From: CAYWNA01 sp964459305
GTDB lineage: Bacteria > Planctomycetota > Planctomycetia > Pirellulales > Pirellulaceae
Assembly: GCA_964459305.1 (NCBI GenBank)
Contig: CAYWNA010000070.1
Coordinates: 1-53,450 of the forward strand
DNA: 53,450 nucleotides
Reading direction: 5' to 3'
Below the pieces are notes generated by a model, which ran no database searches, was not told the origin of the DNA, and worked only from the letters and a program-made list of their open reading frames with translations. A program made the translations under genes and the position numbers. Shown here piece after piece: positions 35,341 through 44,027 of this stretch. How positions within the stretch are numbered: position 1 is the first letter of the stretch; each line of letters begins with the position of its first letter.

Positions 35341-38300
35341 TTACCTGTCCTCTCCCGAACTATCGTTGCCGACGTCGTGAATGCCGATCGTGATCAATGT
35401 TTGCGTTCTGTCTCGTTGCTGGAAGATGACTTGCGCCGAGTCTGGCGCAAGATATTTCAAGTATTGCCAACCGTCTTTCGGTGAACGTCGTTTCGCTTGG
35501 GCGACGGCATCGTTCTCTTCCATCAGTAGTCGCAGCTTTTCGGGATCGGCCAATGGATCGCGCGTGTCCGCCTGCCATTGCTTCAGAGCGTTTTGCAAAC
35601 GCAGTCCCACGTCGGCGTGCTTCGGGTCGCCGGAAAGATCGGTCCATTCGTGCGGATCGTGTTGCAGGTCATAGAGTTGATACTCCGGCGGATTCAGCCA
35701 GCGCGCGTAGCCTGCCCTTGTCTCTTCCGACACGCCAGCGAGTTCCTCGTCCGTCAAGCATCCTGCCCAGTGCGATGCCCCATGAACCCGGTAATAACGT
35801 GCGGCAGGGTCTTCGCGATCTCTCACCGGCGAGTGGATCAGCTTGTAACGTGCGTCACGAATCGTGCGTTGCGGAAACGTGTGACGCGCGGCATCGCAAT
35901 TGCGTTCGCAGGCGAGGTATTCGCGAAATTCGCCGTCTGCGGCTCCCTGTACGGCGGGGCGGAGCGACCTGCCGGGCAGGCCAATTGGAGCGGGCAGGCC
36001 CGCCGCGTCCATGAATGTCGGCAGCAGGTCGATTGTGGAGACGAGGGCCTTCGATCGCAGGTTCGGTTTCACCACGCCCGGCCAGCGAACGATGTAGGGC
36101 ACGCGCATGCCGCCTTCGCAAACGGTCACCTTCCCGCGCGCCACCTGAGCCCCGTGGTCGCTGACAAAGACCACAAGCGTGTTGTCCGCTTTGCCCGACT
36201 CTTCCAACTGCTTCAACAGTTGGCCCACACAGGCATCGAGTCGCAACATACAGTCGTAGTAGTTGCGAACCACCTCGCGCAGACGCGGTGTCTCGTCGCC
36301 GACGTAAGGCATCACCTGCACGCGTTTCGGATCGACCTGTGTCTCCGGCAAGCCGTCTACCTGTCCCTGCAACGGCCAATGAGCATCCGGGTAATTGACC
36401 GTCATGAAGAACGGCTCGTCTCCGGCGCGGAAAAACTCGCCCGCTTTCACGGCATAGTCGCCGACTCTTCTCTTCGCGAAGTTCGACGATTCTTGAAAGC
36501 GGAAGTCCACAAACGGCTCGACCGCATCCGCCGGAATGACATGTGTCTTGCCAATCAGCCCCGTGCGGTATCCAGCCTTTTTCAACAGCGAGTAAGTCGT
36601 CGGCCACTTCTTGAACCAGCCGTACTGATGCGTCGCCAGTCCGAGTTGACCGTTCTGATGAGGGTACAAGCCTGTGAAGATGGTGCTGCGAGACGGACTG
36701 CAAACCGATTGTGTGACGTATCCGTTCTCAAACAACACTCCCTGAGACGCGAGCCGATCAATGTTCGGTGTTTTGATAATAGAATCGCCATAACATGAAA
36801 GCTCACATCCGTGATCCTCACCAACAATCAGCAGAATGCTGGGGCGGTGGCCGTGCATCGTTTTCCCTTCAAGAGCCTCCTCCCGTCGTGCAAATAGCAC
36901 CTCTTCGCTTTCCGTCGAGAAGGGCGATGCGGGCAAGTTCGCGCTGTTGAAAAGATTGACCGGCGGATTCGGAAACGGCAGCCACGCGTAGCGTACGTGT
37001 TGCGGCTCAGCAACACGCGGACCTGACACAGAGACGGTGTTCTTACCGGTGATCCTCGCGTTCGCGGGATGGAAGACTCCATCGTCGCCACGGATTTCAA
37101 AGTAGCGAAGTGTGTTTCCATCGGACGATTTCAGGCCACCACCCGTGTGAGTGAAGGAAACGACCATCGAGTCGCCTTTCCGCTGGGCGACGTCGAGCAA
37201 CGGCCCTGAATAGGCATCTATCGGCAATCCATACGTCGTTCCGAGTGCCCATTTCGCCAAGCGTTCGCCAACCGGTTTCTTGGCGGTCGGATGGACATTC
37301 GTGGGATGGCCCGTGTCGATGGTGATGGCCATGCCGACGTTGTCGAGTTGGCTGAGCACGCGGCGCTGCCCGTCACGAAACCACGGCCATTCAGGACGAT
37401 TCAATGCGGGAAGCTGCACGTAGAGAAAGGGAAAGTCGCCCTGCCCCCATTGCTCGCGCCATTGATTGATCAGCAACGGAAGCAGCCGGCCGTGTTCACG
37501 AACTCGCGACGGCGTTTCGGCGTTCGATTCTCCCTGATACCAGATAGCACCGCGGATAGCGTAAGGAAGCAGCGGCTCGATTCCGGCGTCCCACATGAAG
37601 CCGGGCTTGAAGGAGTGGTTCGGACCGAGGTCATCACCCGGAATCGCTTCGCCCGCTTGTATCGCGCTAAGCAGGTTCTGCTCTCCTCGCGTGCGGCAAA
37701 ACTCTCCGAGCAGCGGGTTGTCGAGCCAGTTGCCTGCTAGAAGTCCTGTCATTTGTGGGTCGGCGGCGAGCGCTTCGCGCGAAATCCAGGCTTCGGCCGG
37801 TGTGCCTCCCACAGCCGGACAGATCAGGCCGATAGGGACGTTAAGTTCCGGCTGCAAATGCCGTCCGAAATACCACGCAACGGCGGAGAAGCTGGCAGCC
37901 GATTCCGCGGATGCGATTTGCCATTGGCCCTCACAAAACGTCTGCGGTGTGAGACGTGCCAAATGCTCGGGTGCGTAGCTGCCCGAACTCCCTCGTGCTC
38001 CGCCGGACAAATTGAGCAGACGAAGGCTTTTCGTAGCCGAACTCGCCAAGAGTTCGGTTTCGCGCGGCTTGCCGGAACTTCCGGCGACTTCCGCTACTAG
38101 CCCTGCAAGCTCTTCTTTGCCGTGGGCGGATTGCTGAAGAGTCCATTCCATGTTCGATTGCCCGGCGCAGACCCAGACCTCGCCGATGAGGACGTCCGTG
38201 AATTCGATTCGTTCGTCTTCTGATTGAATCCACATCGTCCTCGGCGTCGCGCAGGCCTTGCGTGGCTTCAGTCGAACCCGCCACTGGCCCTGGCCACCGG

Positions 38301-41300
38301 CGGTCGCGGTCCGTGTGTCGTCGCCCAGGGTTACCGTTACTGTCGCTCCGGGCTTGGCGCGTCCCCAAACGGGAATCTCCGCCTCGGCCTGCAACACCAT
38401 GTGATTGGAGAACACGCGCGGCAAACGCAACCTCGATTCGACAGCTGAGGCAGGTTTCGAAGGCTCCGCTTCCCCGATCAGATCGCCGAGCGGAATCCGC
38501 TGAAAGGTCATGTGAGCCTGGCTTCCTTCGTAGAGAATGCCGACCGTTCGCTCGTCGATCATCGTCATGCATGAGTAACCGCGGCCAGTGCCTTCGTCGA
38601 GCAGAAGTCGATGCTCTTTGGGCCACGTGAGGCCGCGGTCGGGCGATACCTTGATGGTGATGTGATGCCGACCGTGCGTACTGTCCGGGTTGGAGAACAG
38701 CAACCAACCGGTAGCCGGACTCGCAAGAGTTCGGGATTCATCGAGGCTTCCATCTGAAGTCTTGCGACTCCAGCTACGTACCGTCTTCATATCAACGTCG
38801 ATCAGGCTTGCCATGCACGCGCCCGGCTCGATCAACGCCCGCTCCGACGTTGTGTGCTTCTGCCATGTCTTGCCCATGTCGCGCGTTGTCATCACAACGC
38901 GAACGGGTTCGCGGTTGTAGCGGCAGTTGAGCATCAGCACGCCCGGCTCAACTTCGACGACCTGCGACTCGGTCGTGTCGTCGAACGCTCCCGTGCCGAC
39001 GTGCCATGTTTCGCCGTGGTCCTTCGAGTAGATGATCGTTGAGTGGGGCAGGCGGTTCTCTTCAGGCGGATCTTGATACTGGGCCGCAAACACAATCGTG
39101 CCGTCGCGCATTGTGATGCCTTTGCCCGGTCCCTGAAGGATGAAACACCACTCCGGCCGTTTGACCTGTTTGGTGATATTGATCGGTTCGGACCACGTGA
39201 CGCCATCATCGTCGCTGCGGACCAGCATCAACTGCCCGGTCTCTTCCGGCTCAAGCCCCGGTCCCGAACCTCGCCACGAACGATTCCCGTGACTCCATGT
39301 CGCCGCCACCCAGATCGTTCCCGTGCCGCGATCGACGAGCAACGCCGGATCGCCGATGCCATCGTAGTGCCAGTCTGGATCGTCGCCCATGTCCATAATG
39401 ATCTTCATGGGCTCCCACGTACGTCCCCCGTTGATCGAGCGCGACATGGCGATGTCGATGTCTCCGGGCAGGTCGCCGCCGCCACGCCGGCGGACATCGT
39501 AAACACCGATCAGCGTACCTTTGTTGGTCGTTGTCAGCCCGGGGATGCGATAGGTATGCACGCCGTCGTCCCCGCCGTTGCGCACGGCCACTCCAATGCG
39601 TTGAATCGAGGGCGGTGCGTCGAGCTTCACCGTTTGGCCGGTTGAGAATGTGACTTCCGTGATGGCCGCTCCGGCACGGTGGTCGATATTGGCATCTTGG
39701 CGCAGCTTGCAGCCAACCCAGATGAGGTTCTCGCCCTCTACTAGCGGTCCAGACGACTCGGGAAGCGAGAACGTGAACGAGCCGTCGGGCGACGGTTGCG
39801 TCTCTTGCCGCGTTTCGCCGCTACGAACGTACAGTGACTTCAACTCCGACCGATCCGTCGTTCCATCAAGCGTTCCTCGCATCTGCGTCACCGAGATCGG
39901 ATTCAGTACACCCGTCGTCTCGACTCGCAGTTTCACCAGTGGACTCGACTCCGTGCCGACCAAAGCGGGCAGCGCGAAGGGCACCGATTCCACGCCGACA
40001 AGCTTCTGCGGTTGGGCGGGTGCGATACGGATGTCGTCAATCAGGACGCCCGTGCTCGGCGGGCTGACGACCGTGAATCGCAGCTGCTCAACGTTCTCGT
40101 CGCCCAGCGGAATCTTGACGTGATTGAGGAACGACCGCCCGACGCGGACACTCCGATCGCCGTTGAAAACCTCTATCCAGTCATCTCCGGCGCGCCCGTC
40201 GACCCGAAACGAAAACGGACTCCGCGACGTCCAACGTTCTGCCCAAAATGTCAGCACGCCGGTCGTGTCCACATCGTCCGCGAGCCGCAGGACCACGCTC
40301 GTCTTCTTCCCGCCCGTCAACTGCAGGCAGTGCTTACCGGTCTTGGCGTGCTTGTCGTCGACGATGGTCCGGCCCGAGTCCGGCATCCACGTTCCGATCG
40401 CGGTATCGAGCTGGTCGATTGGGCCGGCTTTAGCTTTCTCAAAGCTGGTCGTTGCTGAAGTAGCTACGCTCGCCAGAGCGTGGACGTCCGCGCCATCTCC
40501 TTTGTCGTTTTCCGCATCGACCCGCCGTCTGGTGACGGCAGCTACGGCATGCAACTGGGCGGAAAGTCGCTCAACCAGATCCGGTTCTTCGCCGACGATG
40601 TTCTTCGTTTCGACCAACCCGTCCGAGTAGTCGTACAACTCCGTGGCTTGAACTTCGCCCGTCTGACGATGCACCCACTGGGTCAAACGGTAGGTTGCCG
40701 TCCGCATTGAGTATCCCATTAGTCCGCCACCGCGAGGATACTGACTGAGCGCGGCCGTCTTGGTATCATGATTCGGATCGTTCAAGATCGGAGCGAAACT
40801 CCTGCCTTCGAGCTGCTCGGTGATCGGCAAGCCGGCAAGCTCGGCCAGCGTCGGGTACAGATCGACCAGCTCCACCAGCGAGGCAGACGACTTACCCGTG
40901 GTCTTCATGCCAGGGACTCGCACAATCAACGGAACGCGTGTGTCGAGTTCAAAATTCGTCGTCTTGCCCCACAATCCCTGTTCGCCGAGGTGATAGCCAT
41001 GGTCGCCGAACAGCACGACGATCGTGTTTTCGCCCAGCCCTAAACGGTCCAGCTCGTTCAGGACGCGGCCGATCTGAGCGTCGATGAAGCTGATGCACGC
41101 AAAATAGGCATGCCGCACGCGTCGCTGGTTCGCGTCGGTGATGACGCCGCTGTTCGGCTGGTCCGTATAGCGGCGCAGTTCCCCGGAACCGTGTCCGGCA
41201 ATGGCTGGAGCTTCGGCTGGGAATTCTGTCTGCGTTGGCAGGGAGACGTCTTCGTAGATATCGAAATACTTCTTTGGAGCGATGTATGGGGAATGCGGTT

Positions 41301-42024
41301 TGATAAACCCGACGGCCAGAAAGAAGGGCCTGTCGTCACCTTTCAACTTCTGCAGCTTCCGGACCGAGGCATCGGCAACCTGACCGTCGTAAAGTGTGCT
41401 GTCGGGCACATCGGGTGATTCGGTGGCCGGCCCGAACACCAGCTTCTTGGTCCAATCGTCAGGGCCGGGATTTACCGGTTTGTAGACTTGCTGGTAAACC
41501 CGCTTGGCCGCCGCAATGCCTTCCTCGGTGTAGTAGTACCGTGGGCCAAACCGCAGAGCAGGCTCTGACCAGCTCTCCGGATCGCCCATCGTGTCCCATT
41601 TTGTGCGGCTGGCTCCATCGGGAAAGACGCCATGATAGATCTTGCCAATCGCCGCCGCGTGATATCCGTGATTCTTGAAGTGTTGAGGCAGTGTGACGAC
41701 ATCCGGTAGATGGGGGCGAAAGTGCGAGTGATTCCCCACCACGCCCGTCGAATCCGGACGCATGCCCGTCATGAGGCTCGTCCGCGACGGATTGCAGACC
41801 GCCTGCTGACAGTACGCGTGCTCAAACAGCCGACCGCTCACCGCAAGTTTGTCGATGTTCGGGCTGTGGATATGTGAGTCGCCGTAACACCCCAGTTCCG
41901 GCCGCAGGTCGTCGATCGCGATAAACAGGACGTTAGGGCGATTGGTTGATTCCTGCGCGTCGACAGCCGAAATCGTGCCGACGATCAACACTGCAATCAG
42001 AACCATTCGACAGGCCGAAATCAT
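35341..42024 (-). CDS. Four-enzyme fusion: sulfatase, sialidase, sialate O-acetylesterase, sulfatase
   Basis: With the ATG at 42024 the protein has 2,227 residues and a signal peptide (MISACRMVLIAVLIVGTISA). Residues about 27-490 are an iduronate-2-sulfatase-like sulfatase with FGly Cys77 in CNPSR. Then come a jelly-roll, CBM-like segment (about 540-670) and a BNR-associated N-terminal domain (about 672-805). A GH33 sialidase (about 808-1180) has the YRIP arginine (Arg827), Asp boxes NGGRTW, DDDGVTW, DHGETW and PDRGLTW, the ESQVVEVEPG glutamate and the GYSCMT tyrosine. A sialate O-acetylesterase (about 1195-1705) has the SGNH serine in GQSNME (Ser1290), and a second sulfatase (about 1723-2227) has Cys1775 in CSPSR. 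All key residues appear intact and there is no internal stop. An upstream ATG at 42108 would overlap the previous gene. The enzyme set fits stepwise removal of sulfate, acetyl and sialic acid from mucin-type glycans. Confidence 0.88.
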   Translation of the reverse strand: MISACRMVLIAVLIVGTISAVDAQESTNRPNVLFIAIDDLRPELGCYGDSHIHSPNIDKLAVSGRLFEHAYCQQAVCNPSRTSLMTGMRPDSTGVVGNHSHFRPHLPDVVTLPQHFKNHGYHAAAIGKIYHGVFPDGASRTKWDTMGDPESWSEPALRFGPRYYYTEEGIAAAKRVYQQVYKPVNPGPDDWTKKLVFGPATESPDVPDSTLYDGQVADASVRKLQKLKGDDRPFFLAVGFIKPHSPYIAPKKYFDIYEDVSLPTQTEFPAEAPAIAGHGSGELRRYTDQPNSGVITDANQRRVRHAYFACISFIDAQIGRVLNELDRLGLGENTIVVLFGDHGYHLGEQGLWGKTTNFELDTRVPLIVRVPGMKTTGKSSASLVELVDLYPTLAELAGLPITEQLEGRSFAPILNDPNHDTKTAALSQYPRGGGLMGYSMRTATYRLTQWVHRQTGEVQATELYDYSDGLVETKNIVGEEPDLVERLSAQLHAVAAVTRRRVDAENDKGDGADVHALASVATSATTSFEKAKAGPIDQLDTAIGTWMPDSGRTIVDDKHAKTGKHCLQLTGGKKTSVVLRLADDVDTTGVLTFWAERWTSRSPFSFRVDGRAGDDWIEVFNGDRSVRVGRSFLNHVKIPLGDENVEQLRFTVVSPPSTGVLIDDIRIAPAQPQKLVGVESVPFALPALVGTESSPLVKLRVETTGVLNPISVTQMRGTLDGTTDRSELKSLYVRSGETRQETQPSPDGSFTFSLPESSGPLVEGENLIWVGCKLRQDANIDHRAGAAITEVTFSTGQTVKLDAPPSIQRIGVAVRNGGDDGVHTYRIPGLTTTNKGTLIGVYDVRRRGGGDLPGDIDIAMSRSINGGRTWEPMKIIMDMGDDPDWHYDGIGDPALLVDRGTGTIWVAATWSHGNRSWRGSGPGLEPEETGQLMLVRSDDDGVTWSEPINITKQVKRPEWCFILQGPGKGITMRDGTIVFAAQYQDPPEENRLPHSTIIYSKDHGETWHVGTGAFDDTTESQVVEVEPGVLMLNCRYNREPVRVVMTTRDMGKTWQKHTTSERALIEPGACMASLIDVDMKTVRSWSRKTSDGSLDESRTLASPATGWLLFSNPDSTHGRHHITIKVSPDRGLTWPKEHRLLLDEGTGRGYSCMTMIDERTVGILYEGSQAHMTFQRIPLGDLIGEAEPSKPASAVESRLRLPRVFSNHMVLQAEAEIPVWGRAKPGATVTVTLGDDTRTATAGGQGQWRVRLKPRKACATPRTMWIQSEDERIEFTDVLIGEVWVCAGQSNMEWTLQQSAHGKEELAGLVAEVAGSSGKPRETELLASSATKSLRLLNLSGGARGSSGSYAPEHLARLTPQTFCEGQWQIASAESAASFSAVAWYFGRHLQPELNVPIGLICPAVGGTPAEAWISREALAADPQMTGLLAGNWLDNPLLGEFCRTRGEQNLLSAIQAGEAIPGDDLGPNHSFKPGFMWDAGIEPLLPYAIRGAIWYQGESNAETPSRVREHGRLLPLLINQWREQWGQGDFPFLYVQLPALNRPEWPWFRDGQRRVLSQLDNVGMAITIDTGHPTNVHPTAKKPVGERLAKWALGTTYGLPIDAYSGPLLDVAQRKGDSMVVSFTHTGGGLKSSDGNTLRYFEIRGDDGVFHPANARITGKNTVSVSGPRVAEPQHVRYAWLPFPNPPVNLFNSANLPASPFSTESEEVLFARREEALEGKTMHGHRPSILLIVGEDHGCELSCYGDSIIKTPNIDRLASQGVLFENGYVTQSVCSPSRSTIFTGLYPHQNGQLGLATHQYGWFKKWPTTYSLLKKAGYRTGLIGKTHVIPADAVEPFVDFRFQESSNFAKRRVGDYAVKAGEFFRAGDEPFFMTVNYPDAHWPLQGQVDGLPETQVDPKRVQVMPYVGDETPRLREVVRNYYDCMLRLDACVGQLLKQLEESGKADNTLVVFVSDHGAQVARGKVTVCEGGMRVPYIVRWPGVVKPNLRSKALVSTIDLLPTFMDAAGLPAPIGLPGRSLRPAVQGAADGEFREYLACERNCDAARHTFPQRTIRDARYKLIHSPVRDREDPAARYYRVHGASHWAGCLTDEELAGVSEETRAGYARWLNPPEYQLYDLQHDPHEWTDLSGDPKHADVGLRLQNALKQWQADTRDPLADPEKLRLLMEENDAVAQAKRRSPKDGWQYLKYLAPDSAQVIFQQRDRTQTLITIGIHDVGNDSSGEDR
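36858..36869 (-). promoter_or_regulatory. Internal ribosome binding site and ATG inside the giant gene
   Basis: At the junction between the acetylesterase and second sulfatase domains, AAGGG (36865-36869) lies 6 bases before an in-frame ATG at 36858. This looks like the start of a once-separate sulfatase gene whose upstream stop was lost. It could still allow a separate, signal-less sulfatase to be made. Confidence 0.4.
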
Positions 42025-42091
42025 TGCCTTGCCTCGCTTGTCAAAACACGCAGGACGGGCGAATAGCAGGATTGATGCCGTCGTCCTGTTG

Positions 42092-43792
42092 TCATTCTTC
42101 AGACCCATCCAAATCCGTCTCGACCATTGTCACTCGACGAGCGGTGATGCGGTTCCGTTTCACGTATTGGCGAATCGCCTGCACGATGTTGGGATGCTCG
42201 CCTGCCACGTCGGTCTGCTCCGAAATGCCGAACTCGCCGTGATAATCGAACAACATCGGCTCGCCATCTACGGGGAATACGCATTTCCAGCTTCCCCAGC
42301 GAACGAACTGGTGGTAGCGTTTGTCTTCCGGAATGTGGTGGGCCAGTTGCTGCTTGACTGCTTCCTGTTTCGGGTCGGCCGAAAGGTTGAACCATTCGCG
42401 TGGATCGTCGTGCAGATCATAGAGTTCTTCGCTGCCGTCAAAGTAGCGAATGTATCGCCAACGTTTGGTGAAGACGCTATGTGTTCCACGCCCAATCGTA
42501 GCTACGACCGCTTCGTTCCACTCGCCGCTTGGATCGGCGATCAACGGCAACAGGCTTCGCCCTTCGACATCCCGGCGAATCGGTAGATTACACGCCTCGA
42601 CGAGTGTAGGGTACAAATCGAGCAGACTGACCGGCGCATCGCAGCTTTGACTAGGCCTAAACCCGTTTGGGCATGCGTTCTTCGGCGGGACGATCAACAA
42701 CGGCATTCGCACCGATTCGACCCATGGCACATGTTTGCCCCAGTGCTCCTTTTCGCCAAGCGACCACCCGTGGTCCGACCAGAGGATGATCCATGTGTTG
42801 TGGGCATGCGGGCTTCGGTCGAGCGCATCGAGCGCCCGGCCGACCAGGGCGTCGACGAACGAGACGGTTGCCAGGTAGGCGTGTACCGCGTCGCGCCAGG
42901 CATTGTGCTCCATCACGGTCTTGTGCGTGCCGCTCGTCCATGGTCGCGTCGCCAAATCGCGACCGGGTGGCGGCACATCGTACAGATCTCCAGCGATTGT
43001 GGTTGGCAACGCGATCCTCTTCGGATCGTACAGTTCGAAATATTTGCGCGGCGCAAAAAACGGCTGATGCGGTTTGTAGAAGCCAAGTGCAAGCAAGAAC
43101 GGCTTGTTGTGTCTCTCGCCCAATTGGCTGACGCCCCAGTTGGCGATTTTTCCGTCCGGGAAATCGTCTTCGGGTACGCCCAGCGGTGCCCAGTCGAACG
43201 AATCCCATTTGTTGTTCGGCCGGTCGATGGCCGAGAGTCCGCCGTTGGCAGGCAACGTGATCTTCAGATTTCCCCGATCGATGATGCGAGTGGGGTTCAT
43301 CGTTTCCGTATCGAGTTCGTCACCGACAAACGGTGTGCCCAACACGCCACAGTCTGGGCCGTTCTCGTCCCACAGTCTTGGATCCGGTTCGCCCAAGCCG
43401 TGATTCACCTTGCCGGCAGCGAGCGTGACATACCCGTTTGCTCGGAAGTGTTCGGGAAACGTCACCGCATCGGGCACATAGTCGATGTACGTCCCCCGGT
43501 TGTGATAGACGCCAGTGGTTTCGGGGCGCATGCCGGTCAATACAGCCGCACGCGAGGGACCGCAAATCGGCGAAACACAGTGTGCATTCGCAAATAGCAC
43601 TCCTCGGCGAGCGAGTCCGTCGATATTGGGAGTCTTGGCATCTGGATGCCCGCCATAACAGCCAAGCCAATCGTTCATGTCATCCAGAATCAGGAACAAC
43701 ACGTTCGGCCGCTCGGTCGCCGCTGATACAAGCTCCAGCGACGACCAGATGCAAATCACCAACACAAGACTCATCGTCAACCTATGCGACAT
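42092..43792 (-). CDS. Secreted iduronate-2-sulfatase-like sulfatase
   Basis: The 566-residue protein has a signal peptide (MSHRLTMSLVLVICIWSSLE), metal site LILDDMNDWLGCYGG and the formylglycine motif CGPSR with Cys77. Further sulfatase signatures are GYVTLAAGKVNHG and WSDHGWSLGEKEHWGKH, which are typical of the iduronate-2-sulfatase-like branch. The substrate is unknown and could be a sulfated hexosamine or uronic acid. The ATG at 43792 is preferred over an in-frame TTG eight codons upstream. It precedes the giant fusion gene by about 67 bases, and a multi-stem repeat lies 40 bases upstream of its start. Confidence 0.87.
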   Translation of the reverse strand: MSHRLTMSLVLVICIWSSLELVSAATERPNVLFLILDDMNDWLGCYGGHPDAKTPNIDGLARRGVLFANAHCVSPICGPSRAAVLTGMRPETTGVYHNRGTYIDYVPDAVTFPEHFRANGYVTLAAGKVNHGLGEPDPRLWDENGPDCGVLGTPFVGDELDTETMNPTRIIDRGNLKITLPANGGLSAIDRPNNKWDSFDWAPLGVPEDDFPDGKIANWGVSQLGERHNKPFLLALGFYKPHQPFFAPRKYFELYDPKRIALPTTIAGDLYDVPPPGRDLATRPWTSGTHKTVMEHNAWRDAVHAYLATVSFVDALVGRALDALDRSPHAHNTWIILWSDHGWSLGEKEHWGKHVPWVESVRMPLLIVPPKNACPNGFRPSQSCDAPVSLLDLYPTLVEACNLPIRRDVEGRSLLPLIADPSGEWNEAVVATIGRGTHSVFTKRWRYIRYFDGSEELYDLHDDPREWFNLSADPKQEAVKQQLAHHIPEDKRYHQFVRWGSWKCVFPVDGEPMLFDYHGEFGISEQTDVAGEHPNIVQAIRQYVKRNRITARRVTMVETDLDGSEE

Positions 43793-43831
43793 CAGGCTAT
43801 CGTCCCATTTTCCCAAAGCATGTCTTCGGAT

Positions 43832-43905
43832 GTTCGTAGTACCGCCTTCAGGCGGCGGACGTGCCGGAGGGCTCAGCCATTCCGGCTGAAGCCGGTACTA
43901 CGAAC
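43832..43905. repeat. Branched 74-base intergenic repeat
   Basis: Outer arms GTTCGTAGTACCG (43832-43844) and CGGTACTACGAAC (43893-43905) are perfectly complementary. Inside are further short stems CCGCCT/AGGCGG and CCGGCT/AGCCGG. It lies between two sulfatase genes of the run and would be transcribed with them. It differs in sequence from the element at 32451-32500 but has the same branched form. Confidence 0.6.
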
Positions 43906-44027
43906 AGGCATTTCGGTTCGTGATGCGAGACTCTTGCCATCGATCAATGCCTCTCTGCGTCCTATATCGCCTCCTGTTCCGTCTTTCTCTTCGCGTGGAT
44001 GTTCTGGCTGCGAGTGTGTTGGCCTCG

